DNA from: Thermoflexibacter ruber
Lineage (GTDB): Bacteria; Bacteroidota; Bacteroidia; Cytophagales; Thermoflexibacteraceae
Direction of reading: 5' to 3'
DNA: 41,957 nt
NCBI RefSeq assembly: GCF_900113045.1
Contig: NZ_FONY01000043.1
Span: forward strand, 1-41,957
Of this stretch, positions 26,581 through 34,243 are shown one piece after another; positions within the stretch are counted from its first letter, which is position 1; every line of letters starts with the position of its first letter. The translations under genes were made by a program, and so were the position numbers. Below the pieces are notes generated by a model, which was not told where the DNA came from, searched no databases, and saw only the letters and a list, made by a program, of their open reading frames with translations.

Positions 26581-26630
26581 ATTTTTATTGGATTCTGATA
26601 GGTTACTAAATAGTCAGCTATTGATTAGTT

Positions 26631-26662
26631 CAAAGTTATTGCTAAATAAATAACTATCCCAA
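26631..26662 (-). promoter_or_regulatory. candidate promoter of the GMC gene
   Basis: On the minus strand, TTG (26662-26660), a 21-nt spacer, then TAACTTTG (26638-26631), an exact -7 element. The spacer is at the long end of the range, so this is less sure than the 19-nt examples. About 45 nt separates the expected start site from the ATG. Confidence 0.5.
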
Positions 26663-26809
26663 TACTTTCCTAACATTCTCTTGTTTTTCTTACAGATATG
26701 TTTTTCTTACTTTACCTCAACATGATAAAAATTATTGCTGCAAAAATTCAGTACCTATACTCTAAGCAAAATTATTCTATTAGGTAGGAAAGAAAGTGAA
26801 TTTTCGCAA

Positions 26810-26850
26810 TACAGTAGAAGCAAACTTTCAAAAAGTTTGCTTCTACTGTA
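26810..26850. repeat. perfect 19-bp hairpin between trxA and the GMC gene
   Basis: TACAGTAGAAGCAAACTTT and its exact complement flank a 3-nt loop. It lies about 90 nt after the thioredoxin stop. Neither side has the T-run of a normal terminator, though it may still slow or end transcription. The rest of this 358-nt gap holds the GMC promoter and no gene. Confidence 0.7.
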
Positions 26851-26938
26851 TTTATCAACCGCTTAATTACTCAAAAGTTTACCATTAAGCGAAACAAGGC
26901 GAATAAAATTTATTCCTGTAAATATTTTAAAATTCGCT

Positions 26939-27235
26939 TTAATCTGCGTATTGCTCTATAACCTTTTGTAAGGTATTTACAGGTACTACGCCCGCTTGTC
27001 GCCACTTCACCTCCCCGTTTTTGAAAAGCATCAGGGTTGGCACAGCGTTGATGCTATAAGCCTCAGCTACTGACCTGTTTTTATCTACATCTACTTTGAC
27101 TATCTTTGCTTTACCTTCTACCTTTTCTGCTAAGTCTTTAAGCATGGGTGCCATCATCTTGCAAGGACCGCACCACTCGGCAGAAAAATCTATCAATACT
27201 AATTTTTCAGAATTAATTAACTCTTTGAACGTCAT
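26939..27235 (-). CDS. trxA: thioredoxin
   Basis: 98 residues from ATG 27235. Active site EWCGPCK (Cys22, Cys25), with the cis-Pro motif AVPTLMLF and VDVDKN. It reduces disulfides in the cytoplasm. Longer frames from ATG 27271 or TTG 27283 overlap the upstream gene and add a Lys-rich tail that is not in the family. The chosen ATG lies 11 nt after the upstream stop. Last gene of the ArsR-rhodanese-haem lipoprotein-thioredoxin run, which suggests a redox or sulfur-stress role rather than being the only housekeeping thioredoxin. Confidence 0.93.
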   Translation of the reverse strand: MTFKELINSEKLVLIDFSAEWCGPCKMMAPMLKDLAEKVEGKAKIVKVDVDKNRSVAEAYSINAVPTLMLFKNGEVKWRQAGVVPVNTLQKVIEQYAD

Positions 27236-27246
27236 ATTTTTATTTT

Positions 27247-27864
27247 TTAATTTTGTTGATTTCTTTTCCATTGAATATGCCAAACGCCTCTCAAATCGTT
27301 AAGTTGATAGCCAACGGCTTTATCCTCTGGATAAAGCGTTTTGATGACTTGGTAATTTTTTTCATCTATTTCCTTACCTACTTCTCCGTGGCAATTTAAG
27401 CAAAGAGCCTGTACCAAAATAGGCTTAAAATAATGTACTATTTCACCTTTAGTTACTACCTTTGGAAGCAACTCTACACCGCCGTTTTTTTCCTGTTCGT
27501 ATTGAGCTAAAATCATTGTTTCTAAACTATCCGCAGCATTAGTAGGATTGCGATTTTTAGTGCTTGCTCTTTTAATAATAGCTTCATCTCTATCTGCATA
27601 CATATTTGTAAGAGCATGAGCATTGACATTGCAAAACTTCAATGCTCCCCCTATTCCTTCTTTTTGAATTGCATTTTTCAAAGATGCACTTAGCGTATCA
27701 AAAGTAAGTTTAACTAATTGATTTCCTTGCTCTACATAAATTTTTCCATCAAAAACTGTATTTGTTGGATTTGGCTCTGCTACCTTTTTGCTTTGATGAC
27801 TACTATCAGATTGGCATGCTGACAGTAAAAATAAAAGCCCAAAGACTAAAAATACCGTTTTCAT
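27247..27864 (-). CDS. c-type haem lipoprotein, Tll0287-like (DUF3365) family
   Basis: 205 residues. Lipoprotein signal with lipobox LSAC (Cys about 17), so it is anchored in the cell envelope. The C-terminal half has ALCLNCHGEVG, a CxxCH covalent haem-c site, and the C-terminal region ending DLRGVWHIQW is shared with Tll0287-like proteins. GGALKFCNVNAHALTNMY is also typical of that family. These are PAS-like haem sensors or redox proteins of the periplasm. It starts 1 nt after the rhodanese stop and lies 11 nt before trxA, so it is firmly in this operon. Confidence 0.85.
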   Translation of the reverse strand: MKTVFLVFGLLFLLSACQSDSSHQSKKVAEPNPTNTVFDGKIYVEQGNQLVKLTFDTLSASLKNAIQKEGIGGALKFCNVNAHALTNMYADRDEAIIKRASTKNRNPTNAADSLETMILAQYEQEKNGGVELLPKVVTKGEIVHYFKPILVQALCLNCHGEVGKEIDEKNYQVIKTLYPEDKAVGYQLNDLRGVWHIQWKRNQQN

Positions 27865-27865
27865 A

Positions 27866-28177
27866 TTACATATTATTTAGGTTGTACCAACTTCCTGCAT
27901 CATGCACCTCTGTTATTCCATTTTTGCTCAAAAAAGATTTTGCTCTTGCACTTCTCATACCCGAGGCACAGCAAACTATTACAGGTTTTTTTAAGTTTTT
28001 GATAGTTTGGATACTTTGAGCAATTCTATCCAAAGGAATATTTTTCGCTCCTTTGTAATGCCCGTTAGCAAATTCTTGTGGAGTACGTACATCGATCACT
28101 ACCGCTCCATTTTGCAAAACAGATTTGATTTCTTCTGTATTAGACTTCCCAAATAGTGATTTTAGAAACTTAAACAT
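27866..28177 (-). CDS. single-domain rhodanese
   Basis: 103 residues, one rhodanese domain. VVIDVRTPQEFANGHYKGAKNIPLD (about 26-50) and the active-site loop CASGMRS with the persulfide-forming Cys70 and Arg75. No signal peptide is apparent, though residues 1-10 are hydrophobic and basic. It transfers sulfane sulfur, for instance from thiosulfate or persulfides, to an acceptor. Second gene of the ArsR-led cluster, 57 nt after the regulator and 1 nt before the haem lipoprotein. Confidence 0.92.
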   Translation of the reverse strand: MFKFLKSLFGKSNTEEIKSVLQNGAVVIDVRTPQEFANGHYKGAKNIPLDRIAQSIQTIKNLKKPVIVCCASGMRSARAKSFLSKNGITEVHDAGSWYNLNNM

Positions 28178-28234
28178 AGTTTTAGAAATAAAAAGTTAGA
28201 TAAATAAAATATTGATTTTCAAGTTAATACGATA

Positions 28235-28546
28235 CTAATTATTATCAAAAAAATGACAAAAAAACTGCTTAGCCATCTCCCATTTTGTCTTATCTAAGCA
28301 ATATTTCACTTTGGGAGGTTGCTCGGTAGCGAGAATTAATCCTGCCTCTTTGAGTTCTTTTAAATGCTGGGAAACAGAAGATTGAGAAATAGGTAGTTGG
28401 CTTACTATGTCCCCACAGTAGCAACCTCCCCGCTCGTACAACAACTCAATAATAGCTACTCTCGCAGGGTGCGAAAGTGCCTTAGCAAAGTTGGCTACAT
28501 TGATTTGATGTTCATTATATCCTTCTATTTTGATGGTATATGCCAT
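28235..28546 (-). CDS. ArsR-family winged-helix repressor
   Basis: 103 residues from ATG 28546. A TTG 27 nt upstream is rejected as non-family. Helix-turn-helix: FAKALSHPARVAIIELL, then IVSQLPISQSSVSQHLKELKEAGLI (about 47-71). Cysteines at 42 and 44 (GGCYCGD), 83 and 97. The order fits either a metal(loid) sensor or a persulfide sensor of the SqrR/BigR kind, where a Cys pair is oxidised by sulfane sulfur. The presence of a rhodanese and a thioredoxin in the same run favours the second. First gene of the cluster, probably controlling it. Confidence 0.9.
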   Translation of the reverse strand: MAYTIKIEGYNEHQINVANFAKALSHPARVAIIELLYERGGCYCGDIVSQLPISQSSVSQHLKELKEAGLILATEQPPKVKYCLDKTKWEMAKQFFCHFFDNN

Positions 28547-28565
28547 ATTGGATTTTATCTTATAA

Positions 28566-28576
28566 ACGTTCAACGT
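28566..28576. promoter_or_regulatory. candidate ArsR operator
   Basis: ACGTT-c-AACGT is a perfect 11-bp palindrome lying 20 nt upstream of the ArsR ATG, just downstream of a near-consensus -7 element on the minus strand (TACATTTA). Outer bases give a weaker extended match. Autoregulation is typical of ArsR proteins, but binding here is inference. Confidence 0.4.
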
Positions 28577-28730
28577 AAATGTACGATAGATAAGTTCAAA
28601 AATTAACTAAAATTTTATACGAATTTGCTTATTCCGTTTTTAAAAGAAGGACTTAACATATTAAAGGCACATTATCCTTATATTTGTAGGATAAAAAATA
28701 AACCTTATCGTTTAAAATAAACCTAAGTAA

Positions 28731-29498
28731 ATGCAATTTATTGATACACATGCACATATATACTCGCATCAATTTCAAAATGATAGGGAGGCAATGTTAG
28801 TACGTACGTTTGATGCAGGGGTAAAAAAAATATTGATGCCCAACGTAGATAGCGAATCAGTAGAAGGAATGTTGGCTTTGGAAAAAGAATACCCTAAGCA
28901 GTGCTTTCCGATGATGGGGTTACACCCTTGTTCGGTAAATCAAGATTTTGAGCAAGAGTTAAAAATAGTCGAGAATTGGCTTTCTCAACGCAAGTTCATT
29001 GCCATAGGGGAAATGGGAATAGACTTATATTGGGATAAAACTTTTTTTGAGCAACAAAAAGAGGCTTTTAGCATACAAGCAGGCTGGGCAAAAAAATATC
29101 ACTTGCCCTTGGTGATTCATTCGCGCGAGTCCATGAAGGAGGTAATTAGCTTATTGGAAGAGCTGGCAGATGAAAACTTATTTGGCGTACTGCATTGTTT
29201 TACAGGAACTTTGGAAGACGCTCAGAAGCTAATTTCTATGAACTTCAAATTGGGAATAGGTGGGGTAGTTACGTATAAAAATGGAGGTTTGGAACCTGTT
29301 ATTAGAGAAGTTGGCTTAGAGCATTTAGTTTTAGAAACAGATAGTCCTTACCTTGCTCCTGTGCCGCATAGAGGCACACGCAATGAAACAAGTTATATTC
29401 CTATTATAGCCCAGAAAATAGCTGATATTAAAGGAATTAGCTTAGAAGAAGTAGCGGAAAAGACATCAGAAACTGCAACCCAATTATTCCAATGCTAA
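28731..29498 (+). CDS. tatD: TatD-family metal-dependent hydrolase/DNase
   Basis: 255 residues, normal length. Metal ligands in FIDTHAHIYS (His7, His9), VIHSRES, HCFTGT and ETDSPYLAP, all of the TatD TIM barrel. Activity of the family is 3'-5' exonuclease on DNA/RNA in repair and turnover. An exact -7 element TATATTTG (28679-28686) lies 45 nt upstream, without a clear -33. The stop overlaps the start of the asparaginase gene by 7 nt, so they form an operon. Confidence 0.92.
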   Translation: MQFIDTHAHIYSHQFQNDREAMLVRTFDAGVKKILMPNVDSESVEGMLALEKEYPKQCFPMMGLHPCSVNQDFEQELKIVENWLSQRKFIAIGEMGIDLYWDKTFFEQQKEAFSIQAGWAKKYHLPLVIHSRESMKEVISLLEELADENLFGVLHCFTGTLEDAQKLISMNFKLGIGGVVTYKNGGLEPVIREVGLEHLVLETDSPYLAPVPHRGTRNETSYIPIIAQKIADIKGISLEEVAEKTSETATQLFQC

Positions 29499-30571
29499 AC
29501 TATTACCCTACTATCAATATTAAAACGGCATCAGTTGGTTCATCAGATACCTCTATTTTTGTTATCTACACAGGAGGGACTATCGGCATGGACTATGACA
29601 AAACGCATAAGCACCTCAAGCCCTTAGATTTTAAGTATATTATTGATAAAGTCCCAGAACTCAGGCGTTTTGATTTTGAATTGACGGTACTTTCTTTGAA
29701 CGAGCCTATAGACTCCTCCAATGTCCAGCCTCATCACTGGCTAAATATAGGACGTATGATTTATGATTTTTACAATGATTATGATGCCTTTGTCATTTTG
29801 CATGGAACAGATACTATGGCATATTCAGCTTCTGCTTTAAGCTACTTGCTTGAGAATTTGGACAAGCCCGTCATTTTTACAGGGGCGCAGTTGCCCATAG
29901 GTGTTACGCGTACAGATGCAAGGGAAAATTTTATTTCTGCTTTGGAAATAGCCTCTACCAAGAACGAGTCAGGAAAAGCCTTAGTACCAGAGGTCTGTAT
30001 CTTTTTTGACCACTTGCTTTTAAGAGGTAATCGCTCGCGCAAGGTGCAGAGTTTTAACTTTACTGCCTTCAAATCGCAGAACTGTCCCCCTTTAGCAGTG
30101 GCTGGTATCCATATAGACTATAACAAGCAACTCATCTTGCCTCAGCCTAATGAACCTTTTTGGTTTTATAATCGCATGGATAGCAATGTGATTATTGTCA
30201 AGTTATATCCAGGACTTTCCAATGCTTACTTAGACCATATCCTTCATACTCCTCATTTGCGAGGGGTAGTATTAGAAACCTATGGCTCAGGAAATGCTCC
30301 TTCAAACGATGAGTTTATTGGAATTTTAAAAAATGCAATTGACAGAGGAATTGTAATTTACAACGTTTCTCAGTGCAATGGCGGGGTAATACAAGGACTT
30401 TATGAAACAAGCAAAAAGTTAGCTGAGATAGGGGTGATTAGTGGCGGGGATATTACCCCAGAGGCAGCAATTACCAAGTTAATGTTCTTACTTGGCAATG
30501 AATCTGACAACCAAGTAATTAGGCAAAAACTGGAAGTATCAATCAGAGGGGAAATCACAGAGCATAAGTAG
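29492..30571 (+). CDS. ansA: type I L-asparaginase
   Basis: 359 residues. Hydrolyses L-asparagine to aspartate and ammonia in the cytoplasm (no signal peptide). First catalytic Thr in YTGGTIGM (Thr30), second set in LHGTDTMAY (Thr106, Asp107), then FTGAQLPIGVTRTDA and VLETYGSGNAP. The start overlaps tatD by 7 nt. The gene ends 18 nt before the convergent nuclease gene. Confidence 0.94.
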   Translation: MLNYYPTINIKTASVGSSDTSIFVIYTGGTIGMDYDKTHKHLKPLDFKYIIDKVPELRRFDFELTVLSLNEPIDSSNVQPHHWLNIGRMIYDFYNDYDAFVILHGTDTMAYSASALSYLLENLDKPVIFTGAQLPIGVTRTDARENFISALEIASTKNESGKALVPEVCIFFDHLLLRGNRSRKVQSFNFTAFKSQNCPPLAVAGIHIDYNKQLILPQPNEPFWFYNRMDSNVIIVKLYPGLSNAYLDHILHTPHLRGVVLETYGSGNAPSNDEFIGILKNAIDRGIVIYNVSQCNGGVIQGLYETSKKLAEIGVISGGDITPEAAITKLMFLLGNESDNQVIRQKLEVSIRGEITEHK

Positions 30572-30589
30572 ATAAATGCAGAAGTTTTT

Positions 30590-31642
30590 TTACATTTTTA
30601 ATATTTCCTTAATCTCTACTACGGTTAATCCTGTCAGTTCAGCGATTTCATCTGTGCTCATTCCTTTCTGAAAACAATTCTTTACCATGTTTTGCTTTAG
30701 CTGCTCTTGATGCTCTTTTATTTCTTCTGCCCTCCTTTTTTCTTCTTCTGCCTTCCTTTTTTCTTCTTCTGCCTTCCTTTTTTCTTCTTCTGCCTTCCTT
30801 TTTTCTTCTTCCAATTTCATTTCAGCCTCATCTAACTTTTTTCTTGCCTCATCAATCATGCGCTCATAATCAGTAAGTTCAGAAACAAAATCGTCCTCCA
30901 ATTGCATCTTGTTTCGCATAGCCTGCTCGCTTGCCGCTTTTTGCAACCTTCTAATGATAGGACGATATTTTTCAGGAAAATCATCTTCTTTCACATTCAA
31001 AATGTGATGACTTGCATCTATGGTGCTTTGGTCAAAAATACTTAGCAGGATTTCTAACTCATTTCGTCTTTTTTCGCTTACATCAGGGATACTGATGATG
31101 TAGCTTTTGTGGGTAAGGCTTTCTACAAAATCTTCCCTTTGCTCTATTTTTTTCCCTGAATAAAGGTCAATCGCTTCGTTGTTTACCATAACCACAGGAA
31201 CTCCTTGAATATGCTCCAACCTCTCTCCCAAAAAATAAATGCTAATGATAGGGAAGCCATATTTAGTTTCTTTGCCGTTGAGGTTTTTTTTCAAATAAAA
31301 ATAATCAGGATTTTGATACTGCTTGCCCAAGTACCTACGAAAACGCATCACATCATTGAGCAATTTGGCTTTTTGAATCTCAATAATGACGATTTTTTCA
31401 CCTTCCTCCGTCAAGATTTTCGCAGAAAAATCTAAGCGATATACCGTAAGATGAGGAATAAAATCATCTTCTTTGATTCGTCTTTTAGGTATAGTTTCCA
31501 ATTCTCCTGAAAGTTCTTGAGGTTTGAAATCAAGTTCTAAGATTTCCTGCCCTATAATGGCAGAAAGAAAAATCTTAGCGACTTTGCTATCTTCCATGAG
31601 GTATTTGAAAACCACATCATATATGGGATTAGCTATGAGCAT
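30590..31642 (-). CDS. Rpn-family PD-(D/E)XK nuclease / putative transposase
   Basis: 350 residues. The N-terminal half is the Rpn/PDDEXK_2 domain: NPIYDVVFKYLMEDSKVAKIFLSAI, then RLDFSAKI with the metal Asp and VIIEIQKAK with the E-x-Q-K core. A Lys/Glu-rich helix (about 265-315) contains four copies of a KAEEEKR heptad. The C-terminus (GMSTDEIAELTGLTVVEIKEIL) is the helix pair often found in this family. Rpn proteins cut DNA and promote RecA-independent transfer, and some are part of conflict systems. A -7 element (TATCTTTG, minus strand 31797-31790) and a palindrome lie upstream. It may be mobile or anti-phage, but this is not shown. Confidence 0.88.
   Translation of the reverse strand: MLIANPIYDVVFKYLMEDSKVAKIFLSAIIGQEILELDFKPQELSGELETIPKRRIKEDDFIPHLTVYRLDFSAKILTEEGEKIVIIEIQKAKLLNDVMRFRRYLGKQYQNPDYFYLKKNLNGKETKYGFPIISIYFLGERLEHIQGVPVVMVNNEAIDLYSGKKIEQREDFVESLTHKSYIISIPDVSEKRRNELEILLSIFDQSTIDASHHILNVKEDDFPEKYRPIIRRLQKAASEQAMRNKMQLEDDFVSELTDYERMIDEARKKLDEAEMKLEEEKRKAEEEKRKAEEEKRKAEEEKRRAEEIKEHQEQLKQNMVKNCFQKGMSTDEIAELTGLTVVEIKEILKM
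30726..30809. repeat. 21-bp tandem repeat inside the Rpn gene
   Basis: Four copies of a 21-bp unit (tctgccttccttttttcttct on the plus strand) that differ by one base in the first copy. It encodes KAEEEKR heptads in a predicted helix. Near identity at the DNA level points to slippage. Confidence 0.9.
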
Positions 31643-31670
31643 TTTTTATACGTAGTGTGAAATTACTTAC

Positions 31671-31707
31671 TTACACCTGACAGGTTTTGGAAATCTGTCA
31701 GGTGTAA
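31671..31707. repeat. REP-like palindrome upstream of the Rpn gene
   Basis: TTACACCTGACAG (31671-31683) pairs with CTGTCAGGTGTAA (31695-31707), 13 bp perfect, and the pairing extends inward (gTTT/AAAt) to about 17 bp with one wobble. It lies 29 nt before the start codon. The core ACCTGACAGG is the kind of palindrome often scattered in Bacteroidota intergenic DNA. No second copy is in this window. Confidence 0.7.
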
Positions 31708-31837
31708 AATTTTGATAATAAGGCTTTTATATTTTAAAAGCTCGCAGTTGCAATAAATTTGCAAATCAGCTCTTTCGGATTATACTACACAAAGATACAA
31801 AATAAAGACTATAAAATTCTATCTTGTGCCTCTGTGT

Positions 31838-33979
31838 TTACTTTCCTACTATCTTCATTTCGTTGAGCAAATAGCCCGCTCCTGCAAACTTATCAATCAC
31901 AAACAGCACATAGCGAATATCTACGGCTATATTTCGGCAGATATTGGGGTTATACATCACATCGCTCATGGTGCTTTCCCAACTTCTGTCAAAATTGATT
32001 CCAATGAGTTCGCCACTGCCATTTAGAATGGGACTACCTGAATTTCCACCTGTGGTGTGATTAGAAGCTGTAAAGCAGACGATTAACTTGCCATCCTCGC
32101 CGTATCTGCCGTAATCTTTTTTGTTGTAAAGTTCAATGAGTTTTTTGTCCACGTCAAATTCTCCATTTTTCTCTGGAACATATTTTTCCATGATACCCTC
32201 CAATGTCGTGTAGTGCTTATACATCATGCCATCTCTCGGGGCAGAACCTTCTATTTTTCCATAAGAAAGTCGCAAAGTACTATTGGCATCTGACCAATAT
32301 TTTTTATCAGGCATGAGTTTTCGCAAGCCGTCCACATATATTCTCATCTGGCTTTCTATCTCATTGTTTAGCACTTGGTACTCGTTATTGATTCGCACCG
32401 TGTAGGAAGCAAACAGACTTTTCATCAGGCGGTAAGTGGGGTCTTGCGAAAGGATTGTTTGTACCTCTGACTTATTTTTTTTGAGCAATTCATTGACTTT
32501 TTCTAAATTGACTAAGTGAGAGTTATCGTAAATAAAGTCTGCATACTTTTTAAAATCTCCACCAAATTCATTCTGAACAGCTTGGAAAATGTCAGGATAT
32601 AAGGCTTTATCGATATTGTCGTAATAAATTTTCATACTCTCGGCAAAAATCGCCTTGTCAGTAGGAAGATGATAGTCTTTGAAATGCTCCTCTACTTGGG
32701 ATTTCAGGTTTTCTACCGACTCGCCGTACTCATAAGTAGCCATGAACTTGCTTGCTAAGTCTATGATTTGCGAACCATAATAAACTATTTCTAAGAATAG
32801 CTCTCTTGCCAAAGCATATTTTTCTAAATTTTTCTGATTTTGGATTATTCTGGGGAGTACCTCGCCATATAACTTTGCTGTTTCTGGATTTTTATTAGCT
32901 AACTTGATAAATTCTTCTTCCAAAGTTTTCTTTTTTCCCACGGCATCAAAGGCTTTTAATCCTTGCAGCTCGCCAATCCATTTTTTGTAATAATTAGCAA
33001 TGCTGGCATATCTGGCGGCGTATTGGATACGAATTTGGTCGGAGGATTTCATGGAATTGTCCATGATGCCCAAAACGGTGGCTCTCATTTTGATTTTGGC
33101 GGGATTGGATTTTTCTATGAGGTAGCGTACTGCTTCTGAGCTAAGATACTGCTGAGTACGTCCCGGGAAACCATAAATCATGGAAAAATCATTTTCTTTT
33201 ACTCCTTTCAAAGAAATAGGGAAAAAATGCTTAGGCTTGTAGGGAACGTTATCCTTAGCATAAGGAGCAGGTTTATTGTCTTTGCCTGCATAGATACGAA
33301 ATACACTAAAATCTCCTGTGTGGCGCGGCCAAACCCAGTTGTCGGTATCTCCGCCGAACTTGCCTATGGAGGAAGGAGGCGCACCCACCAAACGCACATC
33401 TAAGAAAGTTTCTGTGATGAACATGTAGTACTCGTTTCCATAGAAAAACGGTCTGATAGAAGCTTCATAATGCGAATCTGCGACTGCTTCCCTACGGATT
33501 TTGTTGATATTGCGGTTGATTTGGACTTGTCTTTCAGATTCAGAAAGGTTAGCGGTAACTCCTTCTAAGACCTTAGCTGTAACGTCCTCTATGCGCACAA
33601 TGAAAGTAGCTGTAAGCGAGGGATTAGGCAATTCTTCTTTGAGAGATTTTGCCCAAAAGCCATAAGTTAGGTAGTCGTTTTCTACGGAGCTATGCGACTG
33701 AATAGCACTGTATCCGCAGTGGTGATTGGTGAAAATCAAGCCTTTATCAGAAACAACCTCTGCCGTACAAAACCCACCAAAGTTTACTACTGCATCTTTC
33801 AGGCTGGATTTATTGACCGAGTAGATGTCCTCAGCCGTAAGTTTTAAACCCTTTGCTTTCATGTCTTTTTCATTCAGATTTTTAAGCAAAAGAGGCAACC
33901 ACATTCCCTCATCAGCCTTAGCCAAGAGGAAAGTAAAGCAAAAAAGTAATACCAATAAGCTAAATTTTGAATAGTTCAT
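31838..33979 (-). CDS. S46-family dipeptidyl-peptidase, DPP11-type
   Basis: 713 residues from ATG 33979, as expected for the family. A TTG 42 nt upstream is rejected because the ATG gives a clean signal peptide (1-20, LLAKA). Mature start DEGMWLP is typical. Catalytic His in FTNHHCGY (His86/87), Asp in DTDNWVWPRHTGDFS, Ser647 in TGGNSGSP. Residue 665, 18 after the Ser, is Arg in INFDRSWE. At this place Arg marks DPP11, which prefers Asp/Glu at P1, and Gly marks DPP7. It frees dipeptides in the periplasm. Monocistronic. Confidence 0.94.
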   Translation of the reverse strand: MNYSKFSLLVLLFCFTFLLAKADEGMWLPLLLKNLNEKDMKAKGLKLTAEDIYSVNKSSLKDAVVNFGGFCTAEVVSDKGLIFTNHHCGYSAIQSHSSVENDYLTYGFWAKSLKEELPNPSLTATFIVRIEDVTAKVLEGVTANLSESERQVQINRNINKIRREAVADSHYEASIRPFFYGNEYYMFITETFLDVRLVGAPPSSIGKFGGDTDNWVWPRHTGDFSVFRIYAGKDNKPAPYAKDNVPYKPKHFFPISLKGVKENDFSMIYGFPGRTQQYLSSEAVRYLIEKSNPAKIKMRATVLGIMDNSMKSSDQIRIQYAARYASIANYYKKWIGELQGLKAFDAVGKKKTLEEEFIKLANKNPETAKLYGEVLPRIIQNQKNLEKYALARELFLEIVYYGSQIIDLASKFMATYEYGESVENLKSQVEEHFKDYHLPTDKAIFAESMKIYYDNIDKALYPDIFQAVQNEFGGDFKKYADFIYDNSHLVNLEKVNELLKKNKSEVQTILSQDPTYRLMKSLFASYTVRINNEYQVLNNEIESQMRIYVDGLRKLMPDKKYWSDANSTLRLSYGKIEGSAPRDGMMYKHYTTLEGIMEKYVPEKNGEFDVDKKLIELYNKKDYGRYGEDGKLIVCFTASNHTTGGNSGSPILNGSGELIGINFDRSWESTMSDVMYNPNICRNIAVDIRYVLFVIDKFAGAGYLLNEMKIVGK

Positions 33980-34243
33980 ATCTTTAATTTTAAAGGTGTG
34001 CGAAATAGGTATAATTTTCAATTACTTACTTATTAAAAATCAAAACTTGTTAAAAATAGCACAATACAAGTAAAATTGTCGTATTTTTTAGGTAAAAACT
34101 TCATGTTTTTTTAATTTTGTGTTCCTGTCTATCTACCCTTAATTAAAGATATTTGTAATAAACTTTATCAAAACAACGCAACTATAATTCATTTGTTTTC
34201 TTATATTTTTGAATAAATCTAAGTTTGATTTTTAGTTAATCTT

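Noticed and set aside
27236-27283. Longer thioredoxin N-terminus from an upstream start
   Set aside because: It would overlap the preceding gene and add a Lys-rich tail absent from thioredoxins.
30726-30809. Tandem 21-bp units as a CRISPR array
   Set aside because: There are no spacers. The units are directly joined and in frame within a coding gene.
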